Notes: a model not told the origin generated them from the sequence alone. DNA of 64,000 nucleotides from Pedobacter caeni (GCF_900129215.1 NZ_FQUQ01000002.1:248001-312000); one strand, 5' to 3'. Counted from the first letter of the stretch, positions 17,989-26,183 are shown. Numbers and translations: made by a program.

Positions 17989-18073
17989 AACCCGTAGAAG
18001 CAATAAAATAGTTCTGGATTTGTAGTATTTCTCTTGTTTTACTTTTTTCTTACCTTAGATTTAAAATTAATTG

Positions 18074-18093
18074 AGAGCTGAGCAATCAGCTCT
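18074..18093 (+). promoter_or_regulatory. GCAA-tetraloop hairpin in the leader of the 18113 gene
   Basis: AGAGCTGA and TCAGCTCT form a perfect 8-bp stem closed by a stable GNRA-type GCAA loop, followed by TTTAATC and the ATG 19 bases later. It could be a weak terminator for the receptor operon or a 5' UTR structure of the next gene. Confidence 0.4.
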
Positions 18094-18112
18094 TTAATCA
18101 TTTTATAATGTA

Positions 18113-19411
18113 ATGAAAATGAAAATACGTATCCTTATTCTAGTACTAAATCTACTCCCTTTTGTAGTTTTTTCTCAAAAAACGATTGTTCCCGGTAGCC
18201 GGGAAATCAATATGTCTTATCTTAAAACCGGAAAATCTTTGTACACCGTTTATTATGTAAAAGATACAAGCTGGGTAAAACAGGGATCTATGACTTATGA
18301 TATCTCTTTTTCCAATAACCAATTAAACCTATTTTATAAATACACAGAAAAGAGTAATGCATGGACTACGTTACGTACTTCTGTTGCTGATGCGAAAACC
18401 TTAAAGTCAATCAGCTATAAATCGGAAGGTGCAAAGAGTAAACTGGACCTGAATTTTGGGGAAACCATAACAGGGAATTATTATTCCAAAAAAGACAAAA
18501 AAGACAAAAAGCTAAATTTACGACCGAAGGGGCTATATATTGATTTCAATCTGGCAGAACATATGTTTACTACTTTGCCACTGGATGTAGGATACAAAGC
18601 AATTATCCCTGAGTTCTATTACGATAATAATTCTGACACCTTAATCTCCAGCTATTTGATTAAAGAGGTGAAAAGTTATGTCTTTAATTCGCCCAGAACC
18701 GGGAAGCATGACACATGGTTAGCTACCGTGCTGGAGCAAAGTACCGGAGCCATTTACAATTATGTGATCGACAAGAAAGACCGTCGTCTTTGGCAAAGAG
18801 AAATGTCTATGGGAAAAGGAATGTGGGAAATTTGTGTAAACGAAGAAATTGATTACCAACCCATCAAAAGTCAGTTCAATAAGGAACAGGCAATCCAGCA
18901 AATCACAAAGGGAAATAGTGTCATTATTGGAAGAGCCTTTGCTAAATCAAATTCAGGTAAAAGACTTGGGGGCCTGGTCAATACATCTAAAAAACAGTTT
19001 GCCCCCAAGGGTACCGAGATCACACTCTTTCCCAATTCTGCTTATTATGAAGAATGGATTTCTGTAAATAAAAAAATCAAAAAACAAGGGAAAATGCCGG
19101 AGGTTCCACTGGATCCGAAATTTGGTGCCTGCGTTAAGAAGGCAAAAGTTTATGATGATGAAGGCCATTTTGAATTCGCTGATCTAATGCCAGGTACTTA
19201 TGTGGTAATGGCCAGTTTTGATTTTACAAATTCTTATAACTACTCCTATGTGTCCGGTTATACAAATTATTACAATTATTGGGGCTATACTGGTTCCAGT
19301 ACGAACTATGGTTCCGCCAGACAGAGCTATCGGGACAAGGCAAACATAGAAAAACAAGTGACCATTGACAAAGATGGTGAGAAAAAAGAGGTAAGCCTGA
19401 AAGACAATTAA
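18113..19411 (+). CDS. Secreted protein of unknown function, DUF3108-like N-terminal part
   Basis: I do not recognise the family with certainty. The protein has a signal peptide (MKMKIRILILVLNLLPFVVFSQ). The first about 240 residues look like a beta-barrel/lipocalin type domain similar in style to DUF3108 (GSMTYDISFSNNQLNLFYKYTEK to WLATVLEQSTGAIYNYVIDKKDRRLWQREM). The C-terminal part from about residue 260 has a carboxypeptidase-regulatory-like beta segment (GRAFAKSNSGKRLGGLVNTS, FEFADLMPGTYVVMASFDF), a Tyr/Asn/Ser-rich stretch (YNYSYVSGYTNYYNYWGYTG) and a charged end KEVSLKDN. A decayed copy lies at 6949-7099, so the gene was duplicated or transposed locally. A strong terminator follows at 19485. 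Confidence 0.7.
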   Translation: MKMKIRILILVLNLLPFVVFSQKTIVPGSREINMSYLKTGKSLYTVYYVKDTSWVKQGSMTYDISFSNNQLNLFYKYTEKSNAWTTLRTSVADAKTLKSISYKSEGAKSKLDLNFGETITGNYYSKKDKKDKKLNLRPKGLYIDFNLAEHMFTTLPLDVGYKAIIPEFYYDNNSDTLISSYLIKEVKSYVFNSPRTGKHDTWLATVLEQSTGAIYNYVIDKKDRRLWQREMSMGKGMWEICVNEEIDYQPIKSQFNKEQAIQQITKGNSVIIGRAFAKSNSGKRLGGLVNTSKKQFAPKGTEITLFPNSAYYEEWISVNKKIKKQGKMPEVPLDPKFGACVKKAKVYDDEGHFEFADLMPGTYVVMASFDFTNSYNYSYVSGYTNYYNYWGYTGSSTNYGSARQSYRDKANIEKQVTIDKDGEKKEVSLKDN

Positions 19412-19484
19412 GCTAGTGTTCTTGTTCGATCACAATAGGATTACAACAGTTAACTGGAACGTCCTGTGGACGTACTTAGAACGT

Positions 19485-19522
19485 ACCTGAAACCTCTTTT
19501 GGTACTTTAAGAGGTTTCAGGT
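19485..19522 (+). terminator. Terminator hairpin after the 18113 gene
   Basis: A perfect 14-bp inverted repeat (ACCTGAAACCTCTT / AAGAGGTTTCAGGT) with a 10-base loop lies 73 bases after the stop codon. Confidence 0.75.
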
Positions 19523-19729
19523 ATATAGGAAGCAGAAGTTTTGTACGTTTAATTTATCCGTTTGTATACAAGGAATATCTAATAGCAGTTTAAGCAAATC
19601 CATTCACACACACTGTTTTCCTAAGATCTTAACCCGTTCTATCAGAACCTTCCTGCAACTGATCCGGATTTGCAGGTATTGGGGGAAATCAGACCGAATT
19701 TTGACCTCATTAGCATATGTAAAGTATAT

Positions 19730-19763
19730 AAAACGACTAATTAATATTTTAATTAGTCGTTTT
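19730..19763. repeat. Perfect 15-bp AT-rich inverted repeat upstream of the Rpn-type gene
   Basis: AAAACGACTAATTAA and TTAATTAGTCGTTTT flank a TATT loop, 78 bases before the nuclease gene. With A and T tracts on both sides it could terminate transcription in either direction. Because the earlier gene already has its own terminator, it may instead be a boundary element or protein-binding site of the nuclease gene. Confidence 0.6.
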
Positions 19764-19841
19764 GTGATAAATATATATCTGTATTAAATATATTTTTAAT
19801 TATTAATTTGTTTTTGTTGTTTGTAGTGTATAGATTAGCCT

Positions 19842-20795
19842 ATGACAATTACTGCTACAACATCCCCGGCCACCCAACGATTTATCGACTCACTAACAGA
19901 TTTTGGATTTAAGTATCTTTTGGGAGCTGAACCAAATAAAGAAATCATCATTGAATTTTTGAATACCATTTTTGCCGGGCAAAAGAAAATTGTTGATTTG
20001 GTTTTTAGTCCTACAGAACATGTCGCAAGTACTGATGAAAATAAGAAAGTATTTTTTGATTTGATGTGTACAGGGAGTGCTGGGGAACAATTTATTATTG
20101 AGATGCAGCGCCTTGAACACGAAGGATTTCGTGAGCGATGTATTTACTATTTGTCCAGATTGGTGAGCGAGCAACTTCCTAAAGGCGAAGCCGATTGGAG
20201 TCAACTTAAGGAAGTTTATCTGATTGCAGTTTTAGATTTCAAATTCAGAGACAAGAATGACGAGCGTTTTTTACACGACATTGTTTTAATGAACAAAGAT
20301 ACAGGCAAAGTTTTCTACGACAAGTTTGGGTTTAAATTCCTGGAATTACCTAACTTCGATAAAGAGGTAGACGAACTGTCATCTGATCTAGATAAGTGGT
20401 TTTATATTCTTAAAAATATGAGCAGAATGAACCAGATACCATCACCCCTAAATGAAGGAATCTTTAAAAAATTATTTAAAATCGCAGAGGTGAGTAAATT
20501 AACAAAAGAGCAAAGGACACTTTATGAATCCAACTTAAAAGCGAAGTTAGATTATGAGTGTACTATTGCCTGGGCTAAAAAGGAGGCTGCAGAACAGGGA
20601 ATGGAGGAAGGACGATTGGAAGGACGATTGGAAGGACGAATGGAAGGACAAGAGGAGGGAATGAAGAAGGGAATAGAAAAAGGCAGGTTGGATGAACGGT
20701 CGGTTATTGCTCTTGAATTAAAGGAAACAGGCATGCCCATTGAGCAAATTTCCAAGATCACAAAGCTTTCAATTGAAGAAATCGAAAAATTGTAG
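19842..20795 (+). CDS. Rpn-type PD-(D/E)XK nuclease family transposase
   Basis: This 317-residue protein belongs to the Rpn/PDDEXK_2 group of recombination-promoting nucleases, often annotated as putative transposases. The N-terminal family signature is DFGFKYLLGAEPNKEIIIEF with FLNTIF following. The restriction-endonuclease-like core shows the metal-binding Asp in VFFDLMC and the E-x-Q motif in FIIEMQ. Typical continuation motifs are ERCIYYLSRLVSEQL and VYLIAVLDF. The C-terminal part (about 245-290) is a charged, Gly-rich coiled segment of EGRLEGRLEGRM repeats, encoded by tandem 12-base units. No inverted terminal repeats or target duplications are apparent, so this looks like a stand-alone domesticated or mobile nuclease gene. 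Confidence 0.9.
   Translation: MTITATTSPATQRFIDSLTDFGFKYLLGAEPNKEIIIEFLNTIFAGQKKIVDLVFSPTEHVASTDENKKVFFDLMCTGSAGEQFIIEMQRLEHEGFRERCIYYLSRLVSEQLPKGEADWSQLKEVYLIAVLDFKFRDKNDERFLHDIVLMNKDTGKVFYDKFGFKFLELPNFDKEVDELSSDLDKWFYILKNMSRMNQIPSPLNEGIFKKLFKIAEVSKLTKEQRTLYESNLKAKLDYECTIAWAKKEAAEQGMEEGRLEGRLEGRMEGQEEGMKKGIEKGRLDERSVIALELKETGMPIEQISKITKLSIEEIEKL
20606..20653 (+). repeat. Four tandem 12-base repeats inside the Rpn-type gene
   Basis: The unit GGAAGGACGATT occurs twice exactly, then once as GGAAGGACGAAT and once as a degenerate copy. It encodes the EGRL repeats of the C-terminal tail. Copy number can change in frame by slippage without breaking the gene. Confidence 0.8.
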
Positions 20796-20810
20796 TTTAT
20801 TCTCTTCTGG

Positions 20811-21269
20811 CTAAACGTTGAACTGCCTTAAATGATGATCAGAATGCTTATAGGCAAAGATGCCAATCTGTTCTCTTGTCATTTTTCCAAAGAAATCGTG
20901 CATGAACTGCTCATCTGAAAAATTTTCAAAATCAGCGATGAGGTCGACCAGAATTTTCTTTTGCGTAGCCAGATCACCTTCTTTTTGTTTTATGGTGAAT
21001 GCACTTCCAGCTGGCATGTTTTTGCCCAATGGCTTGTCGTCCTTAGTGTTACTCTTAAGGGCCATTTTACCGAAAATTCTACCTAACAGCCCCTGTTTAT
21101 TTGGGATATCGTTCTTTCCCAGGACCCATTCATTCCATATTGCACAATGTCTGGTCATTTCATAAACATTCATTTTACCCCAAAGAGCTTTGCTGTTTTC
21201 ATTGAGCGCGTTAACTCTTGTCGTTAACGCGTCTCTTGTGGCGGGATCAAATATTGTTTTCATCTTCAA
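20811..21269 (-). CDS. DUF1569 / DinB-like four-helix protein
   Basis: This 152-residue cytosolic protein matches the DUF1569 style of DinB-like helical bundles (ALWGKMNVYEMTRHCAIWNEWVLG near residues 29-52; C-terminal FFGKMTREQIGIFAYKHSDHHLRQF with the metal-ligand-like HxxHH cluster). The biochemical role is unknown; relatives include metal-dependent thiol transferases. It overlaps the upstream VOC gene by 23 bases, so the two are translationally coupled. It converges with the Rpn-type gene, and no terminator is visible between them. Confidence 0.82.
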   Translation of the reverse strand: MKMKTIFDPATRDALTTRVNALNENSKALWGKMNVYEMTRHCAIWNEWVLGKNDIPNKQGLLGRIFGKMALKSNTKDDKPLGKNMPAGSAFTIKQKEGDLATQKKILVDLIADFENFSDEQFMHDFFGKMTREQIGIFAYKHSDHHLRQFNV

Positions 21270-21681
21270 AGTTATTTAAGGGTTGCAATGAAAAATAATT
21301 GCCTGAATCATCTTTAAATAGTGCTTCTGTTCCATAAAACTCCTTTTTTGGTGGTTTTATGAATTCAACACCTTTGGCTTTCAGCTCTTCATAGGTCGCA
21401 AAAATATCTTTACAGGTGAGGACCCCACAACCGAATATTCCTTTTTTGATGAGGTCGATTAAGTTTTCCGCCACTTCCTTTGGAAACATTTTGCTCACTG
21501 TAACCGGAAACAAAACCAACTGTAAATCTGGTTGTTCAGGAGGGGAGACGGTTAGCCAACGGGTTTCAGGACCCATAGGGATATCGTCCACAAGTTTGAA
21601 GCCTAATTTGTTTACATAAAAGTCATAGGCGCTGTCCTGGTTTATGACATGAATATTTGTAACGCTCATTTTTGTAATCAT
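21247..21681 (-). CDS. VOC (glyoxalase/bleomycin-resistance) family protein
   Basis: This is a small vicinal-oxygen-chelate fold protein of 144 residues. The N-terminal half carries IHVINQDSAYDFYVNKLGFKLVDDIPMG and the C-terminal half shows GCGVLTCKDIFATYEELKAKGVEFIKPP with a final GTEALFKDDSGNYFSLQP. Such proteins bind a metal and act as lyases, dioxygenases or resistance proteins; the substrate is not predictable. Its 3' end overlaps the DUF1569 gene by 23 bases, and an AraC-type regulator lies 47 bases upstream on the same strand, giving a three-gene operon. Confidence 0.9.
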   Translation of the reverse strand: MITKMSVTNIHVINQDSAYDFYVNKLGFKLVDDIPMGPETRWLTVSPPEQPDLQLVLFPVTVSKMFPKEVAENLIDLIKKGIFGCGVLTCKDIFATYEELKAKGVEFIKPPKKEFYGTEALFKDDSGNYFSLQPLNNFEDENNI

Positions 21682-21728
21682 AGTGATTTAGATTAGATGT
21701 TAAACTCATTACAAACTTCAGTAATAAA

Positions 21729-22190
21729 TCAATCCCCGGTTTCTTCAAAATTGCTATTTTCAGTCCAACCGTGTTGATAGGCGTAACAGCCTGGCACAAA
21801 GCTTAGTGGTGATTGGCTGATCTTCTTTTGAGTTTGCTGGTGATGTTTCTGGTAGTCTGATGGAGATTTGCCGACCAGCTTAGAGAAAAGTCCACTGAAG
21901 GAGGAAAGGCTGTCAAAGCCTACTAAAAAACACACTGCCGAAACAGGAGTTTCAGCTTTCAGGAGTTCTTTTGCTTTTTCGATCCTTACGTATATTAAAT
22001 ACTGATGAGGTGTCTTTCCGTAAGCAGATTTGAACACGCGGATAAAGTGAAACTTGGAAAAATAGGCTTCGTCGGAAATACTATTGAGGTCTATTTTTTC
22101 AGCATAGTTGTCGTCGATGAATAATTTTGCCTGAACGATTCGTCGATATAAATAAACCTTGGGATATGAATCTGTGTTTATTTTTTGCAT
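21729..22190 (-). CDS. Short AraC-family transcriptional regulator
   Basis: This 153-residue protein consists essentially of the AraC/XylS DNA-binding region: two helix-turn-helix units around IDLNSISDEAYFSKFHFIRVFKSAYGKTPHQYLIYVRIEKAKELL and VSAVCFLVGFDSLSSFSGLFSKLVGKSPSDYQ. It lacks an N-terminal effector domain, so the signal it responds to is unclear. The C-terminal 30 residues are a nonconserved tail. It heads the VOC-DUF1569 operon and diverges from the AhpD-like gene at 22328; it may regulate either. Confidence 0.9.
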   Translation of the reverse strand: MQKINTDSYPKVYLYRRIVQAKLFIDDNYAEKIDLNSISDEAYFSKFHFIRVFKSAYGKTPHQYLIYVRIEKAKELLKAETPVSAVCFLVGFDSLSSFSGLFSKLVGKSPSDYQKHHQQTQKKISQSPLSFVPGCYAYQHGWTENSNFEETGD

Positions 22191-22327
22191 GATACTTTAA
22201 CCTCTTAACAGGCTGAATTCTAAGTTAGATAGAAATTACTACCCTACAAAAAAATAAATTCATCAAAATTTGTCCAATTCTAAAAATCCGTTTGTCTTCA
22301 GGTTATAAATTCAAAAAATATTACAAA

Positions 22328-22780
22328 ATGGAAAAGAGAATAAACATTTTCGGAAAAGGACAAAATGCATTGAAACCATTATTTGAAATGGCAGCGTATT
22401 TAAAAAAATCGACACTGGGTATTGAATTGAGACACCTCATAGAATTCAGGGTTTCACAAATCAATCAATGTGCCTATTGTCTGGACATGCATTACAAAGA
22501 TGCAAGAGCAAATGGTGAAACGGAACAACGTTTATACGGTCTTAGTGCATGGAGAGAAGCGCCTTATTATACTGAAAGAGAAAGAGCGGCTTTTGCATGG
22601 GCGGAAGCGGTTACAGCGGCTCATGTGCCTGATGAAGTTTATCAACACGTAAGTGATCATTTTTCTGAAGTTGAGTTGATCGACCTTACGATGGTAGTGA
22701 CTACCATCAACACCTGGAATCGCATTAATCTTTCTTTCCCAAATGTGCCGGGAACGTATAAAGTTGGTATGTTTGGTTAG
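22328..22780 (+). CDS. Carboxymuconolactone decarboxylase / AhpD-like protein (copy 1)
   Basis: This is an alkylhydroperoxidase-like helical protein of 150 residues. The signature CAYCLDMHYKDARANGETEQRLYGLSAWREAPYYTERERAAFAWAEAVT contains the redox CxxC followed by the conserved His, as in AhpD. I chose the ATG at 22328 (MEKRINIFGKG) rather than the upstream TTG because the family normally begins here. A clear terminator hairpin follows. A paralog lies at 28331-28765. The protein would reduce peroxides through its CxxC with an unknown thiol partner. Confidence 0.9.
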   Translation: MEKRINIFGKGQNALKPLFEMAAYLKKSTLGIELRHLIEFRVSQINQCAYCLDMHYKDARANGETEQRLYGLSAWREAPYYTERERAAFAWAEAVTAAHVPDEVYQHVSDHFSEVELIDLTMVVTTINTWNRINLSFPNVPGTYKVGMFG

Positions 22781-22785
22781 TAAGC

Positions 22786-22825
22786 AATAAATTGTCCTGA
22801 TCATCCCGGATGAGGACAATTTATT
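22786..22825 (+). terminator. Terminator hairpin after the AhpD-like gene
   Basis: A perfect 13-bp inverted repeat (AATAAATTGTCCT / AGGACAATTTATT) begins 6 bases after the stop and ends in a T-rich tract. Confidence 0.8.
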
Positions 22826-22874
22826 ATTCCATATTATAAATATCAGTGGTTATTTTTGTTTAAAACAGAAGAAT

Positions 22875-23225
22875 ATGAATGATTTTTTATTGATTTTCAG
22901 AAGAGATTTCACGAATAAAGAAGCTCAGCCTTCTCCGGAAGAGTTGCAGAATTCCATTAGTGCCTGGCAAAACTGGTTCGGCGGGATTGCAGCACAAAAT
23001 AAACTGGCAAGACCATTACAGCGCTGGGACATATCCGGTAAGGTGGTGAAATCCGACAAGCATGTGATCAATGGTCCTTTTGTGGAGATTAAAGAATCTA
23101 TCGGCGGACTGGTCATCATCAAGGCAGAAAGCTATGAAGACGCTGTGGAGATTGCTCAAGGCTGTCCAATCCTTGAACTTGGGGGAAACGTAGAAATACG
23201 GATGGCAAGCGAACCCGAAGGATAA
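22875..23225 (+). CDS. YciI-like (DGPF-domain) protein partner of ECF42 sigma
   Basis: This 116-residue protein of the YCII-related/DGPF family shows NGPFVEIKESIGGLVIIKAESYEDAVEIAQGCPILELGGNVEIR, the family signature with NGPF in place of DGPF. DGPF proteins are the conserved genomic partners of ECF42 sigma factors, and one is encoded 10 bases downstream here, so the two form an operon. The function of the DGPF protein is not known. It starts 49 bases after the AhpD-like terminator, so it probably has its own promoter. Confidence 0.9.
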   Translation: MNDFLLIFRRDFTNKEAQPSPEELQNSISAWQNWFGGIAAQNKLARPLQRWDISGKVVKSDKHVINGPFVEIKESIGGLVIIKAESYEDAVEIAQGCPILELGGNVEIRMASEPEG

Positions 23226-23235
23226 ATTTGTTTGA

Positions 23236-24468
23236 ATGAAGCAGCAGGAACTGATTCCGAATTTATTCAGGAGCGAATATCAAAAAATCGTTTCCGTGCT
23301 TTGCCGGTTATTTGGCATGGCTCATATTGAGATCGCCGAGGATATTGTAAGTGATACTTTTCTTGCTGCAACAGAAATCTGGAGCACTAAAGGATTGCCG
23401 GATAATCCAAGGGCATGGTTGTATACCGTTGCGAAAAACAAGACTAAAAATTATTTAAAAAGAGATTCACTGTTCCAGCAAAAGTTATCTCCGGAGATTC
23501 AGTATCATACGGCGAATACGGAAGAATTTGAGCTGGATTTGTCGGTCAAAAATATTGGCGATAGTCAGCTGGCTATGATTTTTACCGTCTGTAGTCCTGA
23601 AATCTCCGCTGAATCACAGGTGGCACTGGCGCTTAATTTGCTTTGTGGCTTCGGTATTCAGGAGATTGCTGATGCTTATTTAACGAATAAAGAAGTCGTT
23701 TATAAAAGGCTTAAAAGGGCCAAGGAGAAGTTAAAAGAGGTAAACATCAGCATCCAACAGCCAAGTCTGACGGAGATTAATCTGCGGATAGATAATGTGT
23801 TGACCACTTTGTATCTGCTATTTTCCGAAGGTTATTATTCAACTTCCCAGAATACCATACTCCGAAGGGATTTTTGTACTGAAGCAATGAGACTGGTTTA
23901 TTTGCTGACTGCCCATGACCATACCAACCTTCCAAAGGTAAATGCATTGCTGTCGCTGATGTGTTTCCACGCATCCAGATTTGATGCCCGTTCTGGTCAG
24001 AATGGAGAACCCATTTTGTACCAGGATCAGGATGAGAGCCTTTGGAACATGGAACTGATTGATCAGGGTAAATATTATCTAGGCTTATCTGCTGCAGGTG
24101 GCCAGTTAAGTAAGTATCATTTGGAAGCTGGGATTGCTTACTGGCATACCCATAAGGAGGATACACCGGAAAAATGGGATCAGATCCTCCAGCTTTATAA
24201 TAACCTGCTGATTCTTGAATATTCGCCCATTGTGGCTTTAAACAGAACATATGCGCTGGCAAAGGTCAATGGAAAACTGGCGGCTATCGCAGAGGCCGAA
24301 AAACTGAAACTTACGGATAATCATTTTTACTATTCGTTGCTTGGCAATCTGTATACCGATGTAGATCATACTGCCGCTCTTCAAAATTATAAGCAGGCAC
24401 TGGATATGGCCGTTTCAAATGCCGACAAGCTAACCATCAGCAGACATATTGAACAATTAGGCGGATGA
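23236..24468 (+). CDS. ECF42-type RNA polymerase sigma factor with C-terminal extension
   Basis: This is a sigma-70-family extracytoplasmic-function sigma factor with the long C-terminal extension typical of ECF42. Region 2 is at about residues 12-75 (AEDIVSDTFLAATEIW, NPRAWLYTVAKNKTKNYLKRD). Region 4 is at about 118-172 (ALALNLLCGFGIQEIADAYLTNKEVVYKRLKRAKEKL). A DUF6596-like domain follows (LYLLFSEGYYS, FCTEAMRLVYLL, ALLSLMCFHASRFDAR), then TPR-like helices (YNNLLILEYSPIVALNRTYALAKVNG). No anti-sigma gene is present; in this class the C-terminal domain is thought to control activity. It follows the YciI-like gene by 10 bases. Confidence 0.93.
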   Translation: MKQQELIPNLFRSEYQKIVSVLCRLFGMAHIEIAEDIVSDTFLAATEIWSTKGLPDNPRAWLYTVAKNKTKNYLKRDSLFQQKLSPEIQYHTANTEEFELDLSVKNIGDSQLAMIFTVCSPEISAESQVALALNLLCGFGIQEIADAYLTNKEVVYKRLKRAKEKLKEVNISIQQPSLTEINLRIDNVLTTLYLLFSEGYYSTSQNTILRRDFCTEAMRLVYLLTAHDHTNLPKVNALLSLMCFHASRFDARSGQNGEPILYQDQDESLWNMELIDQGKYYLGLSAAGGQLSKYHLEAGIAYWHTHKEDTPEKWDQILQLYNNLLILEYSPIVALNRTYALAKVNGKLAAIAEAEKLKLTDNHFYYSLLGNLYTDVDHTAALQNYKQALDMAVSNADKLTISRHIEQLGG

Positions 24469-24494
24469 TCATTTTCTGGTTTTTCGATAAAAAC

Positions 24495-24526
24495 AAAACC
24501 GCTGTTTAGTAATAAACAACGGTTTT
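24495..24526. terminator. Bidirectional terminator between sigma factor and SDR genes
   Basis: AAAACCG and CGGTTTT pair with further TGTTTA/TAAACA pairing after one mismatch. The T/A-rich ends lie in the gap between two convergent genes. Confidence 0.75.
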
Positions 24527-24547
24527 ATTTTACGTTGGGCGGTGTTC

Positions 24548-25303
24548 TTATCTTAAATTACCAGGTTTGCGGATCCAGTCTGCGTAAGTTTCCTGACCAA
24601 GTCGGGGATGATCTCCCGGAACAAGAGACTGGTCATTGATTTCTGCACCAAAATATGGAGCGTGTACATCTGTGATCACTTTGCGATTGTCATTTTTAAG
24701 TTCGAGGTATTGTCTGACAATCTCATCCAGACCCATCTTTTCAGGACCAGCAACTTCTGTTGTTGCGTTCAGTGGTGCTCCAAGTGTAACATCTGCCAGG
24801 GCGGCAACTACATCATCTGAAGCAATGGGCTGAAATAGAGCAGGGGATACATGTATTTGATCTTCCTGGATTCCTGCCTGCGCAATGCCTCCGACAAATT
24901 CAAAGAATTGGGTAGCATGAAGGATGGAGTAGGGAATTCCTGATTCCTTTATTAATTTTTCCTGTACCAGTTTGGCCTGGAAATAGGTGTTTGCATTAGG
25001 ACGATCTGTACCTACAACCGATAGGGCTACATGGTGTTTGACACCTGCGACGATTTCTGCTACAATAAGGTTGCGTCCTGAAGTTTCAAAAAATTCCAAT
25101 ACGGCTTTTTGTTCAAAGGATGGGGAGTTCGCCACATCGACTACTACCTCGGCTCCTTTGAGGGCTTCATTCAGTCCTTCACCCGTAACGGCATTTACAC
25201 CGGTACCTGGCGAAGCAGCCAGAACTTCATGTCCGGATTCAGTCAGGGTTTTTACCAGTTTTGTTCCAATGAGGCCAGTGCCTCCGATTACGACAATTTT
25301 CAT
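24548..25303 (-). CDS. NAD(P)-binding NmrA-like SDR family protein
   Basis: This is an atypical short-chain dehydrogenase of the NmrA/NAD(P)H-binding group, 251 residues. The Rossmann glycine motif VIGGTGLIGTKLVKTL is at residues 5-20. The body has HHVALSVVGTDRPNANTYFQAKLVQEKLIKESGIPYSILHATQFFEF, typical of nucleotide-binding proteins that sense redox cofactors or act as reductases. It is divergent from the TetR-type regulator at 25590, which is the likely controller. The substrate is unknown. Confidence 0.9.
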   Translation of the reverse strand: MKIVVIGGTGLIGTKLVKTLTESGHEVLAASPGTGVNAVTGEGLNEALKGAEVVVDVANSPSFEQKAVLEFFETSGRNLIVAEIVAGVKHHVALSVVGTDRPNANTYFQAKLVQEKLIKESGIPYSILHATQFFEFVGGIAQAGIQEDQIHVSPALFQPIASDDVVAALADVTLGAPLNATTEVAGPEKMGLDEIVRQYLELKNDNRKVITDVHAPYFGAEINDQSLVPGDHPRLGQETYADWIRKPGNLR

Positions 25304-25543
25304 ATGTTAGTTCTTAAATTTTGGATTGTTTTTACTGAAGACAATTCAAAATTCAAAATTGGACAAGGTTGGCACTTTTTATTTTTTTAAAATTGGATCA
25401 GCTCCTTCTACCTTTGCATGAGTAATGATTGCCAGTCTTTAACTTGCCCCAAGTCCTGTTTAGACACAAGTCCAGCTGATTCTTTTTAGGGTACAACGGA
25501 ATAAAATAATCCTTATAAAGTAAAATATAAAGAAATGTGTTGC

Positions 25544-25570
25544 TTGAATAGACCGAGTGGTTTATTTTTG
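25544..25570 (+). promoter_or_regulatory. Promoter and near-palindromic operator of the TetR gene
   Basis: TTG (25544-25546), 16 bases, then TATTTTTG (25563-25570) fits the Bacteroidota promoter. Between and overlapping the two boxes lies TAGACCGAGTGGTTTA, an imperfect palindrome of the TAGACC/GGTCTA type seen at operators of NemR/LmrA-like TetR regulators. This suggests autoregulation. Confidence 0.55.
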
Positions 25571-25589
25571 TGATACCAAATTATCATTC

Positions 25590-26183
25590 ATGAATAAAGC
25601 AGAACGGACTAAAAGATTCATTATTGAACAATCGGCTCCCATTATTAACAAAAAAGGAATGGCTGGCACTTCTCTTAGTGACATCATGGAGGCTACAAAG
25701 TTGGCCAAAGGAGGCATTTATGGGAACTTCGAAAGTAAAGATGAGATCTGTTCGGAGTCTTTTTTATACCTGACAGAAACTTTGACTCAACAACTGGACA
25801 GAGCCGTATTATCCGGACAAACAGCAAAAGAGAAATTTTCTAATTTACTGAATGCCTATAAAGGAATTAAAACTGAAGGTGGTTGCCCTATTCTGAACTT
25901 TGGTGTGGAAGCTGATGATACCCATCCTGGTATGAAAGAAAATGTAAAGAAGGTTATTCTGGCATCGCAGAAGAGATTTTTTGATATTCTCGCTGATGGC
26001 ATTGGCAAAAAGGAAATATCATCAGATCTGGACCCAAAGAATTTTAGCATAAAAGTTTTCGCCATGATCGAAGGAGCAATCTTATGTGGAAGGGTACTGG
26101 AAAGTAATGCGCAAATGCAGATTGTACTGGATGCTATCCAACATGAATTTGAAACCTACTTAAGTGCTGACTATCTTAAGTAA
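25590..26183 (+). CDS. TetR/AcrR-family transcriptional regulator (LmrA/YxaF-like)
   Basis: This is a one-component repressor of 197 residues. The N-terminal helix-turn-helix (MNKAERTKRFIIEQSAPIINKKGMAGTSL, then SDIMEATKLAKGGIYGNFESKDEI) is typical of TetR proteins with KGGIYGNF recognition. The C-terminal ligand-binding part contains GGCPILNFGVEADDTHPGMKENV, characteristic of the LmrA/YxaF branch. I chose ATG 25590 over the in-frame GTG at 25557 because the latter overlaps the -7 box region. It diverges from the SDR gene and ends overlapping by 13 bases with the convergent GNAT gene. Confidence 0.92.
   Translation: MNKAERTKRFIIEQSAPIINKKGMAGTSLSDIMEATKLAKGGIYGNFESKDEICSESFLYLTETLTQQLDRAVLSGQTAKEKFSNLLNAYKGIKTEGGCPILNFGVEADDTHPGMKENVKKVILASQKRFFDILADGIGKKEISSDLDPKNFSIKVFAMIEGAILCGRVLESNAQMQIVLDAIQHEFETYLSADYLK

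Larger units (their letters stand above)
19412..19841. other. 430-base intergenic region with two strong inverted repeats
   Basis: No ORF of convincing size is present. The region holds the terminator hairpin at 19485-19522 and a second AT-rich perfect inverted repeat at 19730-19763. Between them (19523-19729) I see nothing recognisable. The last 80 bases before the nuclease gene are very AT-rich and may contain its promoter, but no exact TAnnTTTG box is present. Confidence 0.6.

Noticed and set aside
22292..22327. N-terminal extension of the AhpD-like protein from a TTG at 22292
   Set aside because: Residues before MEKRINIFGKG do not match the family, and a good ATG is present at 22328.
25418..25489. 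A 23-codon ORF with three Cys (MSNDCQSLTCPKSCLDTSPADSF) upstream of the TetR gene
   Set aside because: It overlaps an exact TACCTTTG box (25409-25416), so the ATG would sit at or before the transcription start, and no hairpin overlaps its Cys codons. It lacks the layout of the two leaders in the sulfur region.
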